A DNA stretch of 51,761 nt, taken from NCBI GenBank assembly GCA_947503655.1, contig CANNEP010000011.1:1-51761 (forward strand), written 5' to 3'. Shown here piece after piece: positions 43,788-51,761 of the stretch; the stretch's first letter is position 1; the number at the start of each line of letters is the position of its first letter. The notes under the pieces were generated by a model that ran no database searches, was not told the origin of the DNA, and saw only the letters and a list, made by a program, of their open reading frames with translations. The position numbers and the translations under genes were made by a program. Origin of the DNA: an uncultured Microbacterium sp. Lineage in GTDB: Bacteria > Actinomycetota > Actinomycetes > Actinomycetales > Microbacteriaceae.

Positions 43788-44630
43788 ATGGCCGTCACAA
43801 TTTCTGCTTTTGACCTTGCCGCCGAGCTCACCGGGGAGCACCCCATTCACGTTCTCGATGTGCGTTACCGCCTCGACAAGCCGGATGGCCGCGAAGACTT
43901 TGCTGCCGGGCACATTCCCGGTGCCGTATATGTTGACCTCGACAAAGAGCTCGCCGAGCACGGTGCACCGGAACTCGGCCGTCACCCGGTGCCGAGTATT
44001 GCGCGCCTGCAGAAGGCTGCTCGCCGCTGGGGCGTGCACAAAGACAGTGAGATTGTCATTGTCGATGACTTCGCGATGATGGGTGCTTCACGCGCGTGGT
44101 GGCTGCTCGACGGTTCCGGTTTCACGAACGTGCGCGTGCTTGACGGCGGCATGAAGGCGTGGCGCGCGGCGAACGGCGAGCTGGAGACCGGGGAGGGTGT
44201 TGCGCCGGAACCGAGCGACGTGGAAATCACGTCACTGCACGTGGGGCTGAGCGTTGCTGAGGCCGCGGTGTGGCCCGACGAGGGCACGCTCGTCGACGTG
44301 CGCGTGCCGGAGCGTTACCGCGGAGAGACGGAACCATTGGACCCGATTGCGGGGCACGTGCCGGGCGCGGTCAACCTGCCGGGCGTGCGTTACCTTGCGG
44401 AGGATGGAACCTTGCGGTCGCCGGAAGAGATTCAGGCTGCGTTCGCCGAGGTGTCGGCGGGCAAGCCGGTCGCACTGTACTGCGGATCGGGCATCACTGC
44501 CGCGCAGGCAGCGCTCGCGGCGGCATCGGCCGGTATTGATGTCGAGTTGTTCCCCGGCTCGTGGAGCGCGTGGTCAAACACCCCGGGTGCCCCGATTGCG
44601 ACGGGTGCCGAGACGGGCGGTACCGCGTGA
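43788..44630 (+). CDS. Sulfurtransferase, two rhodanese domains
   Basis: The 280-residue protein has an N-terminal inactive rhodanese domain (HVLDVRYRLDKPDGREDFAAGH, with Asp in the place of the catalytic Cys) and a C-terminal active one with LVDVRVPERY, GHVPGAVNLPG and the persulfide-carrying Cys near 232 in YCGSGITA. The CGSG-type loop is that of 3-mercaptopyruvate/thiosulfate sulfurtransferases. A metabolic partner is not obvious; the Cds1-like enzyme nearby also handles sulfur but is not in an operon with it. The start is uncertain in the ribosome site (CAAGAT 6 nt before may be a -10 element). Confidence 0.9.
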   Translation: MAVTISAFDLAAELTGEHPIHVLDVRYRLDKPDGREDFAAGHIPGAVYVDLDKELAEHGAPELGRHPVPSIARLQKAARRWGVHKDSEIVIVDDFAMMGASRAWWLLDGSGFTNVRVLDGGMKAWRAANGELETGEGVAPEPSDVEITSLHVGLSVAEAAVWPDEGTLVDVRVPERYRGETEPLDPIAGHVPGAVNLPGVRYLAEDGTLRSPEEIQAAFAEVSAGKPVALYCGSGITAAQAALAAASAGIDVELFPGSWSAWSNTPGAPIATGAETGGTA

Positions 44631-44653
44631 CCTTTGCTACGGCGTGAGGTTCA

Positions 44654-45592
44654 TCACGGCGTGATGATGAGCTTGCCGTCGCGACCCGCCTGGCTGGCGG
44701 CCTGCGCATCGGCGGCGCGTTCGAGGGGATAACTCTCACCGATCTCAACCGTGAGCGTGCCCGTTGCCATGAGCGCGAGGCTCACTGGCATTGCTTCGAT
44801 GCGCCACGCCAGCTGCTGCGCGGTCATGGGGTGGGGTGAGCCGCCCATAAAAGCGCGGATTCCCCAACTGTCGGCCTCCTTGCCGCGCACAATCGTCACG
44901 ATGCGGGAGCGATCGACGACAACGGCGAGCGACGTTTCAATCGCCTCGTCCGTGCCTGCGCAGTCGATGACCGCGGTGACCTCGATGCCCAGCGCGCGAA
45001 CGCGCTTGGTGAGGCCCGCGCCGTAGGCCACGTGGGTGGCGCCGAGCGCGGTGACGGTGCCGGCCCGATGGTCGCTGGCGGTGGCGATAACGCGAGCGCC
45101 GAAAAGCCGCGCGAACTGAATCACAAACTGCCCGACCGAACCAGAACCGGCGTGCACGAGCACTACATCGTCCGTCGTGATCGCCAGCGAGCGCACCACC
45201 TGATACGCGGTACCCGCGGGCACACCCAGTGCGGCTGCGGCCGCGGCCGAGACGCCCGCAGGCCGGGGGAAGACGTGCGCCGCGCTCACCACAACGTCGG
45301 TCGCGTACGCGCCCGCCGCATTGCAGAACGCCACCGCGTCACCCACCCGAAAACCGTCAACACCCTCACCAACGGCAGCAATGGTTCCGGCGCCATCCGA
45401 TCCGGTGCCCCGCGGCCCCGCAAACGGGGGCGTCGCGCGCAGCCCGCTGCGCAGCTTCCAATCGATCGGGTTCACGCCCGCCGCCTCGACCCGCACCGTG
45501 ACGGTGCCGGGTGCTGGCTCCGGAAACGGAACCTCAACAAGGGTCAGAACCTCGGGGCCACCGAGCTGGGTGTACTGGATCGCCTGCGACAT
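44654..45592 (-). CDS. NADP-dependent zinc-free alcohol dehydrogenase / quinone oxidoreductase
   Basis: The 312-residue protein is a medium-chain dehydrogenase of the quinone oxidoreductase type: PGTVTVRVEAAGVNPIDWKLRSG, the GroES-like part ending near 120, then the cofactor loop VLVHAGSGSVGQFVIQFARL in the Rossmann fold. No zinc-binding Cys set is present. It reduces quinones or alpha,beta-unsaturated carbonyls in the family. TAGGCT 6 nt before the ATG supports the start. It converges on the sulfurtransferase gene. Confidence 0.88.
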   Translation of the reverse strand: MSQAIQYTQLGGPEVLTLVEVPFPEPAPGTVTVRVEAAGVNPIDWKLRSGLRATPPFAGPRGTGSDGAGTIAAVGEGVDGFRVGDAVAFCNAAGAYATDVVVSAAHVFPRPAGVSAAAAAALGVPAGTAYQVVRSLAITTDDVVLVHAGSGSVGQFVIQFARLFGARVIATASDHRAGTVTALGATHVAYGAGLTKRVRALGIEVTAVIDCAGTDEAIETSLAVVVDRSRIVTIVRGKEADSWGIRAFMGGSPHPMTAQQLAWRIEAMPVSLALMATGTLTVEIGESYPLERAADAQAASQAGRDGKLIITP

Positions 45593-45598
45593 GCTTCG

Positions 45599-45604
45599 AG
45601 CCTA
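45599..45604 (-). promoter_or_regulatory. -10 element for leaderless quinone oxidoreductase gene
   Basis: TAGGCT (minus strand) ends exactly 6 nt before the ATG at 45592, without a ribosome site in between. Confidence 0.5.
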
Positions 45605-45621
45605 ACGGCCACCGCGGGCAC

Positions 45622-48600
45622 TCAGCTGTTGAGCGCCTTCTGCACCCGCTGCTGCGAGACGGGCTCCGCCGTGCCGAGCGTCTGTGCGAACAGGCTGACA
45701 CGCAGCTCTTCGAGAAGCCAACGCGTGTGTACGAGGCCCGTGCGCGCATCATCCGCGGGCGGAACCATGCCACCGGCATCGAGGAACAGCTGGTTGGCGC
45801 GCTCCCACTCCGACATCCACGCACGGTCACGCCCCGCATTGGCCGATAGATTGTCAAGGCGGTGCTTGACGGCGGCGAGGTACCGCGGAAAGTGCGCGAG
45901 ACGGTCGAGGCCCGTGCGCGAGACAAAGCCGGGGTAGACGAGGCCAGCGAGCTGCCCGCGTACATCGTTGAGCGTGCCCAACAGCGGCATCGAGGTGATC
46001 TGCTTGATCGTGCGCTCCGCAGCACGGTGGCCGTCAAGAATGCGAGCCACGAGACTCACTGCGGTGAAGGTTCCGTCAACCATGGCTGCGCTCGCAGCAT
46101 CGCGCACCGCGATGAACTCGGCCTCGGTACGAATCGGCCCCGTCGTGGTGGTCGCGATCACGCGATCGATCACGGCGGCACGGGCGTCTTCGATGAGGGC
46201 CTTGACCGACGGATACGGCGAGGCTGCCAGCGAGAGCTTCTCGGCCGACGTCAGGTGCTCCTGCACGTACGACGCGGGCGAGGGCAGCGCGAGGAGCAAC
46301 AGGCGGCGCACTCCGGCGTGGTGCAGGCGCTCGGCGATCGCCGGGTCGGTCTGCACACGAATTGATACACTCGAGCCATCGTCGATCAGGCCCGGGTAGC
46401 CACGCACCGTGCCTCCGGCGAGAGCCGTGTCGACGTGCGGGGGAATGGTTCCGAGATCCCATGTCGTAATGCCCTCGCGCTCGGCGAATCGTGACGCCGT
46501 GGTTGACCCCGGCTTCGGCGCCTTCTCCGAGCCGGGCTGTGCCTTGCGAATCTGCGCGGCGACACTGTCGCGTACCTTTTCGCTGAGACGCTGCTGCAGG
46601 GCCGCAAGCGAGCGGTCGGAGTCGATCGCACGCCCGCGGGCGTCGACCGCGCGGAAGTTCATCTGCAGGTGCGCGGGTACGCGCTCCCACTCGATATCGC
46701 TCGCGCTCACCCGCTGATTCGCGATCGGCTGCACGAGAGCGGCGAGTGCCTCGCCGAGGCCCTTCGCGGGGCGCCCGGCATGGTTCTCCGGGCCATCGGC
46801 GGCGAGCTGGGCTGCGAACTTGATAGCCCAGTCGCCGGCCGGAACCACGTTGCGGCGAATGACTTTGGGGAAGGACCGCAGCATGGCGGTGATGAGCTCG
46901 TCGCGCATACCGGGAACCTGCCAGTCGAATCCGATCTGGTCGACGCTGGCGAGCAGGGGGAGCGGAATGACCACGGTGACGCCATCGTCTTTCGCACCCG
47001 GCTCGAAACGGTAGCCGAGCGAGAGCGTGAGATCGCCCTGGCTCCACCGCGACGGAAACTCGTCACCACCCGACCGCGAAGAACCTTCGAGGAGGTCTTC
47101 TTCGCGCATCGTGAGGAGCTTCGGGGTGCGCGTGATCGTCGCTTTCCACCACGCTTCGAAGGAGCGCACGTCACTGACGTCAGCCGGAATCCTGGCGTTG
47201 TAGAAGTCAAAGACCGCCTCATCGCCGACGAGAATGTCGCGGCGGCGCTCGCGCTCCTCCTGCTTCTCCAGGCGGCGGCGCAGTTCGTGATTCTGGCGCA
47301 CGAACGCGGTGAGGTTTTGCGGGAGCTTCGTGGGATCCCATTCGCCCTCGACGAGCGCGTGACGCACAAACAGCTCGCGTGCCGCGGCACGGTCGATGCG
47401 CGAGAACTGCACGCGGCGTTTGGCCACAATTTCGACGCCGAACAACGCGACCTTTTCGTAGGCGAGAGCCGCGCCCTGCGCCTTGGACCAGTGCGGCTCG
47501 CTCACACTGCGGTGCGCGAGATCGCCCGCAAGCGACTCCGCCCATGCCGTGTCGATCGCGGCGACGGTGCGGGCAAACAGGCGGCTCGTCTCGACGAGTT
47601 CGGCCGCCATGACCGCCTGCGGTGCCTTTTTACGGAGCCCGGAACCGGGGAAGATCGAGAATCGCACACCGCGCGAGCCGAGATACGTCGAGATCGGACG
47701 CGTCGGCTTGGCGGTGCGGGGCTGGGTGTTCGAGCGGGTGTCGAGCACGCCGATCTGTGACAGCAGGCCGGAGAGAATCGCACGGTGCACCGCGTCAGGA
47801 TCAGCCGCGCCACCGCTGGGGCTTGCTCCCGTGGTTCCATTTGCCACAGCAACCGTCGTTCCGGAACCCTGCGCCGCGCGGCGAGGCGGCTTGCGATGAT
47901 CTTTACCACGGCGCGATGAGCGGTCGAGGTCGCTCGTCAATCGTTCGAGCTGACGATGCACGTCAAACCATTCGCGCACGCGCACGTAGTTGAGCATTTC
48001 ATCGCGGCACAGGCGCCGGAAAGCGCTTGAGCCGAGAGCCGTGCGCTTTTCTTCGAGGTAGAGCCACAGCGCGTACAGCGAGAGAAAGTCGCTTGTCGGG
48101 TCGGCGAAGCGCGCGTGCAGGCGCTCAGCTTCTTCGCGCTTCTCTTCGGGCCGCTCGCGCACGTCTTGAATCGACATGCCGGCGACGATCGCCAGAACCT
48201 CGCGGCTGACACCGGTGCGTGCCGCTTCGATGAGCATGCGGGCAAAGCGCGGCTCAATCGGGAGTCGGGCGAGTTGGGTTCCGATTTTGGTGAGTTCTTT
48301 GCCGTTGCCGCCAACCGCGCCGAGTTCGAGCAGGAGGTCGAGCGCGGCCTTAACGCCACGCGAGTCTGGCGGCGTGAGGAACGGGAACTCATCAATATCG
48401 CCGAAGCCGAGCGCGAGCATTTGCAGCACGACCGAGGCGAGGTTGGTGCGGAGAATTTCGGGGTCGGTAAACGCGGGGCGCTTGTCGAAGTCGTCTTCGG
48501 CATACAGGCGAATCGCAATGCCATCGCTCGTGCGGCCGGCACGGCCGGAACGCTGCTGGGCCGATGCTTGCGACACGGCTTCGATCGGCAGACGCTGCAC

Positions 48601-49551
48601 TTTGGAGCGCACGGAGTAGCGCGAGATGCGTGCGGTTCCGGTGTCAACGACGTACTTGATACCCGGAACCGTGAGGCTGGTTTCTGCGACGTTGGTCGCC
48701 AGAATGATGCGACGACGCAAGCCCGCGACCTGCGAGGGCTCGAAAACGCGGTGTTGATCGGCGGCGCTCAGGCGGCCAAACAGGGGGAGAACCTCGGTGC
48801 GGCTGGTCGCCCCGTTAAAGGCGCCCTTGAGGGCGTCCATCGCGTCACGGATTTCTGCCTCACCCGGCAAGAACACGAGAACGTCACCCCGTGGTTCCGC
48901 ATCCAGCTCGCGGAGCGCCTGCACGATGCCATCGACCTCGTCGGCGTCTTCCTGCGGCTCGCGGTAGCGGATTTCGACGGGGAAGGTGCGGCCAGAAACT
49001 TCGATGACCGGGGCAGGTACGCCATCGCGGCCAAAGTGCCGCGCGAAGCTCTCCGGGTCGATCGTGGCGGAGGTGATGATGATTTTGAGGTCGGGGCGCT
49101 CCGGGAGGATGCGCACCAGATAGCCCATCAAGAAGTCGATGTTGAGGGAGCGCTCGTGGGCCTCATCGATGATGATCGTGTCGTAGCGGCGGAGTAGGCG
49201 GTCACGATGGATTTCGTTGAGCAGGATGCCGTCGGTGAGCAGCGCGATTGCGGTGTTCTCGGACACCTTGTCGGTGAAGCGCACCTTGTAGCCAACCGTG
49301 GTGCCGAGTTCGACCTCGAGCTCTTCAGCAATGCGCTCCGCAATCGTGCGGGCGGCAAGACGGCGGGGCTGGGTGTGCGCGATCTTCGTGCGGCCTAGCT
49401 CGAGGCAGATCTTGGGGAGCTGGGTGGTCTTTCCCGAGCCGGTGGCGCCGGCAACAATCACGACTTGGTTGTCGCGGATCGCGTCAGCGATTTCCTCCTT
49501 TGCGGCGCTGACAGGAAGCTCCGGAGGATAGATGATGCGCGGCTCAGACAT
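45622..49551 (-). CDS. hrpA: ATP-dependent RNA helicase HrpA
   Basis: HrpA is a DEAH-box helicase that rescues stalled ribosomes on problem mRNAs in E. coli. The 1309-residue protein has Walker A GATGSGKT (35-42), DEAH (129-132), SAT in IITSATID (about 160), the QRSGRAGR motif VI, helicase-associated (HA2) and OB-fold domains, and a long C-terminal DUF3418 domain. The middle contains a low-complexity, Gly/Ser/Ala-rich insertion (around SSRRGKDHRKPPRRAAQGSG). The gene is large but intact. Confidence 0.95.
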   Translation of the reverse strand: MSEPRIIYPPELPVSAAKEEIADAIRDNQVVIVAGATGSGKTTQLPKICLELGRTKIAHTQPRRLAARTIAERIAEELEVELGTTVGYKVRFTDKVSENTAIALLTDGILLNEIHRDRLLRRYDTIIIDEAHERSLNIDFLMGYLVRILPERPDLKIIITSATIDPESFARHFGRDGVPAPVIEVSGRTFPVEIRYREPQEDADEVDGIVQALRELDAEPRGDVLVFLPGEAEIRDAMDALKGAFNGATSRTEVLPLFGRLSAADQHRVFEPSQVAGLRRRIILATNVAETSLTVPGIKYVVDTGTARISRYSVRSKVQRLPIEAVSQASAQQRSGRAGRTSDGIAIRLYAEDDFDKRPAFTDPEILRTNLASVVLQMLALGFGDIDEFPFLTPPDSRGVKAALDLLLELGAVGGNGKELTKIGTQLARLPIEPRFARMLIEAARTGVSREVLAIVAGMSIQDVRERPEEKREEAERLHARFADPTSDFLSLYALWLYLEEKRTALGSSAFRRLCRDEMLNYVRVREWFDVHRQLERLTSDLDRSSRRGKDHRKPPRRAAQGSGTTVAVANGTTGASPSGGAADPDAVHRAILSGLLSQIGVLDTRSNTQPRTAKPTRPISTYLGSRGVRFSIFPGSGLRKKAPQAVMAAELVETSRLFARTVAAIDTAWAESLAGDLAHRSVSEPHWSKAQGAALAYEKVALFGVEIVAKRRVQFSRIDRAAARELFVRHALVEGEWDPTKLPQNLTAFVRQNHELRRRLEKQEERERRRDILVGDEAVFDFYNARIPADVSDVRSFEAWWKATITRTPKLLTMREEDLLEGSSRSGGDEFPSRWSQGDLTLSLGYRFEPGAKDDGVTVVIPLPLLASVDQIGFDWQVPGMRDELITAMLRSFPKVIRRNVVPAGDWAIKFAAQLAADGPENHAGRPAKGLGEALAALVQPIANQRVSASDIEWERVPAHLQMNFRAVDARGRAIDSDRSLAALQQRLSEKVRDSVAAQIRKAQPGSEKAPKPGSTTASRFAEREGITTWDLGTIPPHVDTALAGGTVRGYPGLIDDGSSVSIRVQTDPAIAERLHHAGVRRLLLLALPSPASYVQEHLTSAEKLSLAASPYPSVKALIEDARAAVIDRVIATTTTGPIRTEAEFIAVRDAASAAMVDGTFTAVSLVARILDGHRAAERTIKQITSMPLLGTLNDVRGQLAGLVYPGFVSRTGLDRLAHFPRYLAAVKHRLDNLSANAGRDRAWMSEWERANQLFLDAGGMVPPADDARTGLVHTRWLLEELRVSLFAQTLGTAEPVSQQRVQKALNS

Positions 49552-49571
49552 AGCCTTTCAGTCTAAACCGA

Positions 49572-50537
49572 TTATTCGAGGGTCGCGGGCGCGGGCACCC
49601 CACGCGCGGCGCTGTCGGTTGCGGCGCCACCGAACGACGCTGGCACAATCAGCGTGAGGGCGCCGGGGTCGACCGCGATCGTCGTTGGGAACGACGTAAT
49701 CGGATCGCCGTCTGCGTAGCCGCGAGTATCGGCCGTGTCGAGTGTGACCTCGGAGATGCGGCGCGACGTGAATAGCGGGTCAGTCAGGTGCTTGGACTTA
49801 AACACGCGACTGAGCAGGCGAACCAGGCGTACACGCCCAGCAGGCTTCACCATGATGAGCACGAGTGCGCCGTCGGTCGGGTCTGAGTTCGGTGAGATCG
49901 GTACCCCACCGCCATACGTGGGGGAGTTTGCAACGGTTGCCATCAGCAACGTGGAGTCGGTGGTTCCGGTGCTGCCGTCTTCTGCCGTCCATGACGCGGT
50001 GTAGCGCACGCGCTTGAGCAGGAAGAACTCAATCGCGATCGCGACGTTGTAGCGCATGTGCCCGCGCGGCCAGCGGATGTTGTTGGCGCGGTCGTTAACG
50101 AGGGAGTCGAAGCCGCTCGCGAAGACGCTCGCGAACTTGCGTACCGTGCCGTCGGGGCGCGTGACACTCGCAAGGTCGACCGCGCGGGTCACGCCAGCAG
50201 CGATCACTTCAGCCGCCGCGTGCGTGTCGAGCTCGGCGATGCCGAACGCCGACGCAAAGTCGTTGCCGCTCCCGGTCGGCACAATGCCGAGCGGAATGCG
50301 TGTTCCGGCCAGCACGTTGACGGCGATGTTGACGGTTCCGTCGCCACCGACGACGACGACGAGTGCCGTCTCGGGGAGGAGGGCCGCGAGCTCACGCTCG
50401 GCCTCAGCGGCCGATGCCGGAGTGATCGTGACGACACGGTTGATGCCCTTCGCACCAACGCGGGAGCGCACGACTTCGACCGCGTCGGTGGGAGACCCGC
50501 CACGCGCGGCCGGATTGACCAAGACAACGGCGAGCAT
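49572..50537 (-). CDS. Diacylglycerol kinase-like lipid kinase
   Basis: The 321-residue protein has the catalytic-domain motif VVVVGGDGTVNIAVN (GGDGT at 64-68), the LGIVPTGSGNDFASAFGI block, the ANSPTYGGGVPISPNSDPTDG motif and a C-terminal beta domain, as in DgkB/YegS. It would phosphorylate diacylglycerol or a related lipid with ATP. The last 20 residues are Ala/Pro-rich and not conserved. TATTCT exactly 6 nt before the ATG makes a leaderless transcript likely. Confidence 0.9.
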   Translation of the reverse strand: MLAVVLVNPAARGGSPTDAVEVVRSRVGAKGINRVVTITPASAAEAERELAALLPETALVVVVGGDGTVNIAVNVLAGTRIPLGIVPTGSGNDFASAFGIAELDTHAAAEVIAAGVTRAVDLASVTRPDGTVRKFASVFASGFDSLVNDRANNIRWPRGHMRYNVAIAIEFFLLKRVRYTASWTAEDGSTGTTDSTLLMATVANSPTYGGGVPISPNSDPTDGALVLIMVKPAGRVRLVRLLSRVFKSKHLTDPLFTSRRISEVTLDTADTRGYADGDPITSFPTTIAVDPGALTLIVPASFGGAATDSAARGVPAPATLE

Positions 50538-50543
50538 TGTTCG

Positions 50544-50549
50544 AGAATA
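50544..50549 (-). promoter_or_regulatory. -10 element for leaderless diacylglycerol kinase gene
   Basis: TATTCT (minus strand) ends exactly 6 nt before the ATG at 50537, the clearest leaderless candidate in this window. Confidence 0.55.
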
Positions 50550-50597
50550 GCGCGTGCGCGGGCCTGTCTCGTACGTCTCCGCGTCACGAAACGACGG

Positions 50598-50625
50598 AGG
50601 GGCGAGAGCAATGCTGCTCTCGCCC
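50598..50625 (-). terminator. Terminator hairpin downstream of kgd
   Basis: GGGGCGAGAGCA and TGCTCTCGCCCC form a 12-bp perfect stem with an ATGC loop, 19 nt after the kgd stop. On the minus strand the following bases (TCCGTCGTTTCG) are only moderately U-rich. Confidence 0.75.
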
Positions 50626-50643
50626 CTGCGGTTACGCGATGCG

Positions 50644-51761
50644 TTAGTTCAGTGCACGCTTCAGCAGGTCAGCCTGCTCGACGGCGTGAACCTTGCTCGA
50701 ACCGGTCGACGGCGATGCCGAAGCCGTACGGCAGACGACGCGAACGTCGCGGCCCAGCTCCGGTGCCACGGTCAGTGCGATGAACGGCCAGGCACCCTGG
50801 TTCTCCGGCTCGTCCTGAACCCAAACAACCTCAGCGTTCGGGTAGGTGTCGAGCACAGCGCGCAGTTCGTCGACCGGAGCCGGGTAGAACTGCTCGAGGC
50901 GCACGAGGGCGATCTCCGGGTTCGGTGCCTTGTCGAGCTCACTGACAAGATCCCAGTGGATCTTGCCTGAGTGCACGAGAACGCGCTTGACGGCGTTCTT
51001 GTCCAGGCCGCGAGTGTCGTCGATAACCGGCTCGAACTTGCCCGACGTGAAGTCTTCGACGGGGCTCGAAGCACCGCGGAGACGCAGCATAGCCTTCGGG
51101 GTGAAGACGATGAGCGGACGACGCGGGCGCGAGTACGCCTGACGACGCAGCAGGTGGAAGTACGACGCCGGCGTCGACGGACGAGCCACGGTCATGTTGT
51201 CTTGTGCACACAGCTGCAGGTAGCGCTCGATACGTGCCGACGAGTGGTCAGGGCCCTGACCTTCGTAGCCGTGGGGGAGAAGCAAGACGACGCTCGACTG
51301 CTGGCCCCACTTCTGGTCAGCCGACGAAATGTATTCGTCAATGACCGACTGAGCGCCGTTAGCGAAGTCACCGAACTGGGCCTCCCACAGTACGAGAGCC
51401 TTCTCGTTCTCGACCGAGTAGCCGTACTCGAATGCCATCGCCGCGTACTCGCTCAGCAGCGAGTCGTACACGAAGAAGCGCGCCTGGTTCTCGGAGAGGT
51501 TTGCGAGGGGCAACCACTCCTGACCGTTTGCACGGTCGTGGAGAACGGCGTGACGCTGCACGAAGGTTCCGCGGCGTGCGTCTTGACCAGCAAGACGAAC
51601 CGGGGTGCCCTCAACAAGGAGCGAACCGAACGCCAGCAGCTCGCCAAAGCCCCAGTCGATCGAACCGTTGCGGCTCATGTCGACGCGCTTGTCCAGCAGC
51701 TGCTGCAGCTTGCTGTGAACCGTGAAGCCCTCAGGCTTGTTAGCGAAGGCGTCACCGATAA
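50644..51761 (-). CDS. kgd: 2-oxoglutarate dehydrogenase/decarboxylase (Kgd), C-terminal part
   Basis: The 371 residues seen are the C-terminal part of the multifunctional actinobacterial E1 (with E2-like) enzyme of about 1200 residues; the gene begins beyond the right edge. The frame is open across the edge (DAFANKPEGFTVHSKLQQLL), so the ATG at 51678 is internal. Recognisable blocks are SRNGSIDWGFGELLAFGSL, RGTFVQRHAVLHD, YSVENEKALVLWEAQFGDFANGA, SVVLLLPHGYEGQGPDHSS and WVQDEPENQGAWPFI, all typical of the transketolase-like domain of 2-oxoglutarate dehydrogenases. Codon use is strongly biased, as in highly expressed genes. A hairpin (50598-50625) follows. Confidence 0.95.
   Translation of the reverse strand, partial: IGDAFANKPEGFTVHSKLQQLLDKRVDMSRNGSIDWGFGELLAFGSLLVEGTPVRLAGQDARRGTFVQRHAVLHDRANGQEWLPLANLSENQARFFVYDSLLSEYAAMAFEYGYSVENEKALVLWEAQFGDFANGAQSVIDEYISSADQKWGQQSSVVLLLPHGYEGQGPDHSSARIERYLQLCAQDNMTVARPSTPASYFHLLRRQAYSRPRRPLIVFTPKAMLRLRGASSPVEDFTSGKFEPVIDDTRGLDKNAVKRVLVHSGKIHWDLVSELDKAPNPEIALVRLEQFYPAPVDELRAVLDTYPNAEVVWVQDEPENQGAWPFIALTVAPELGRDVRVVCRTASASPSTGSSKVHAVEQADLLKRALN

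Overview
The window is GC-rich (roughly two thirds G+C by eye), densely coding actinobacterial DNA. Class Ib ribonucleotide reductase (nrdHIEF), a heterodimeric lycopene cyclase (crtYc/crtYd), actinobacterial 2-oxoglutarate dehydrogenase (kgd) and HrpA-DUF3418 point to Actinomycetota, most likely Micrococcales and probably Microbacteriaceae; the family is an inference from gene content. I see no IS element, prophage, CRISPR array, rRNA or tRNA.

Layout. 0.3-2.4 kb: a voltage-gated ion channel, a YbaK-like gene broken by an out-of-frame internal deletion, and an IclR regulator. 2.5-8.1 kb: histidine utilisation, hutH-hutU-hutI on the plus strand and hutG with a SixA phosphatase on the minus strand. 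8.3-9.6 kb: thyA-folA. 9.6-16 kb: a protealysin-type M4 protease with its emfourin inhibitor, DUF445 protein, CsoR/RcnR-like metal sensor, acyl-CoA dehydrogenase, alpha/beta hydrolase and MFS transporter. 16-20.4 kb: a 432-bp control region with DnaA-box-like and NrdR-box-like sites, then nrdH-nrdI-nrdE-nrdF. 20.4-31.6 kb: two small membrane proteins, an operon of small protein + BLUF blue-light receptor + cytochrome P450, and opposite it a seven-gene carotenoid operon idi-crtE-crtB-crtI-crtYc-crtYd-crtU in which every junction overlaps. A MarR regulator plus an SDR enzyme diverge from it. 31.6-36 kb: AI-2E, EI24, DUF3817 and DUF1684 proteins and a Cds1-like cysteine desulfhydrase. 36-41.8 kb: a polyamine-type ABC transporter, a GntR regulator and a soluble Cache-domain protein. 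41.8-51.8 kb: NYN nuclease, Gfo/Idh/MocA dehydrogenase, sulfurtransferase, quinone reductase, hrpA, diacylglycerol kinase-like gene and the C-terminal part of kgd.

How genes work together. The hut genes take histidine to glutamate and formamide. The crt operon should make isoprenoid precursors, phytoene, lycopene, beta-carotene and the aromatic carotenoid isorenieratene; the convergent P450 could hydroxylate the aromatic rings, and its operon partner is a BLUF photoreceptor, suggesting (not proving) light control. thyA/folA and nrdHIEF both supply DNA precursors.

Two genome-scale signals stand out. First, the octamer CGGAACCA (or its complement TGGTTCCG) occurs 42 times by hand count, against about 2 expected from base composition, with no strand preference, and inverted pairs of it form hairpins at gene ends; this resembles a DNA uptake sequence family. 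Second, about ten genes have a TANNNT -10 element exactly 6-7 nt before the start codon, which predicts leaderless transcripts and helps fix start codons.
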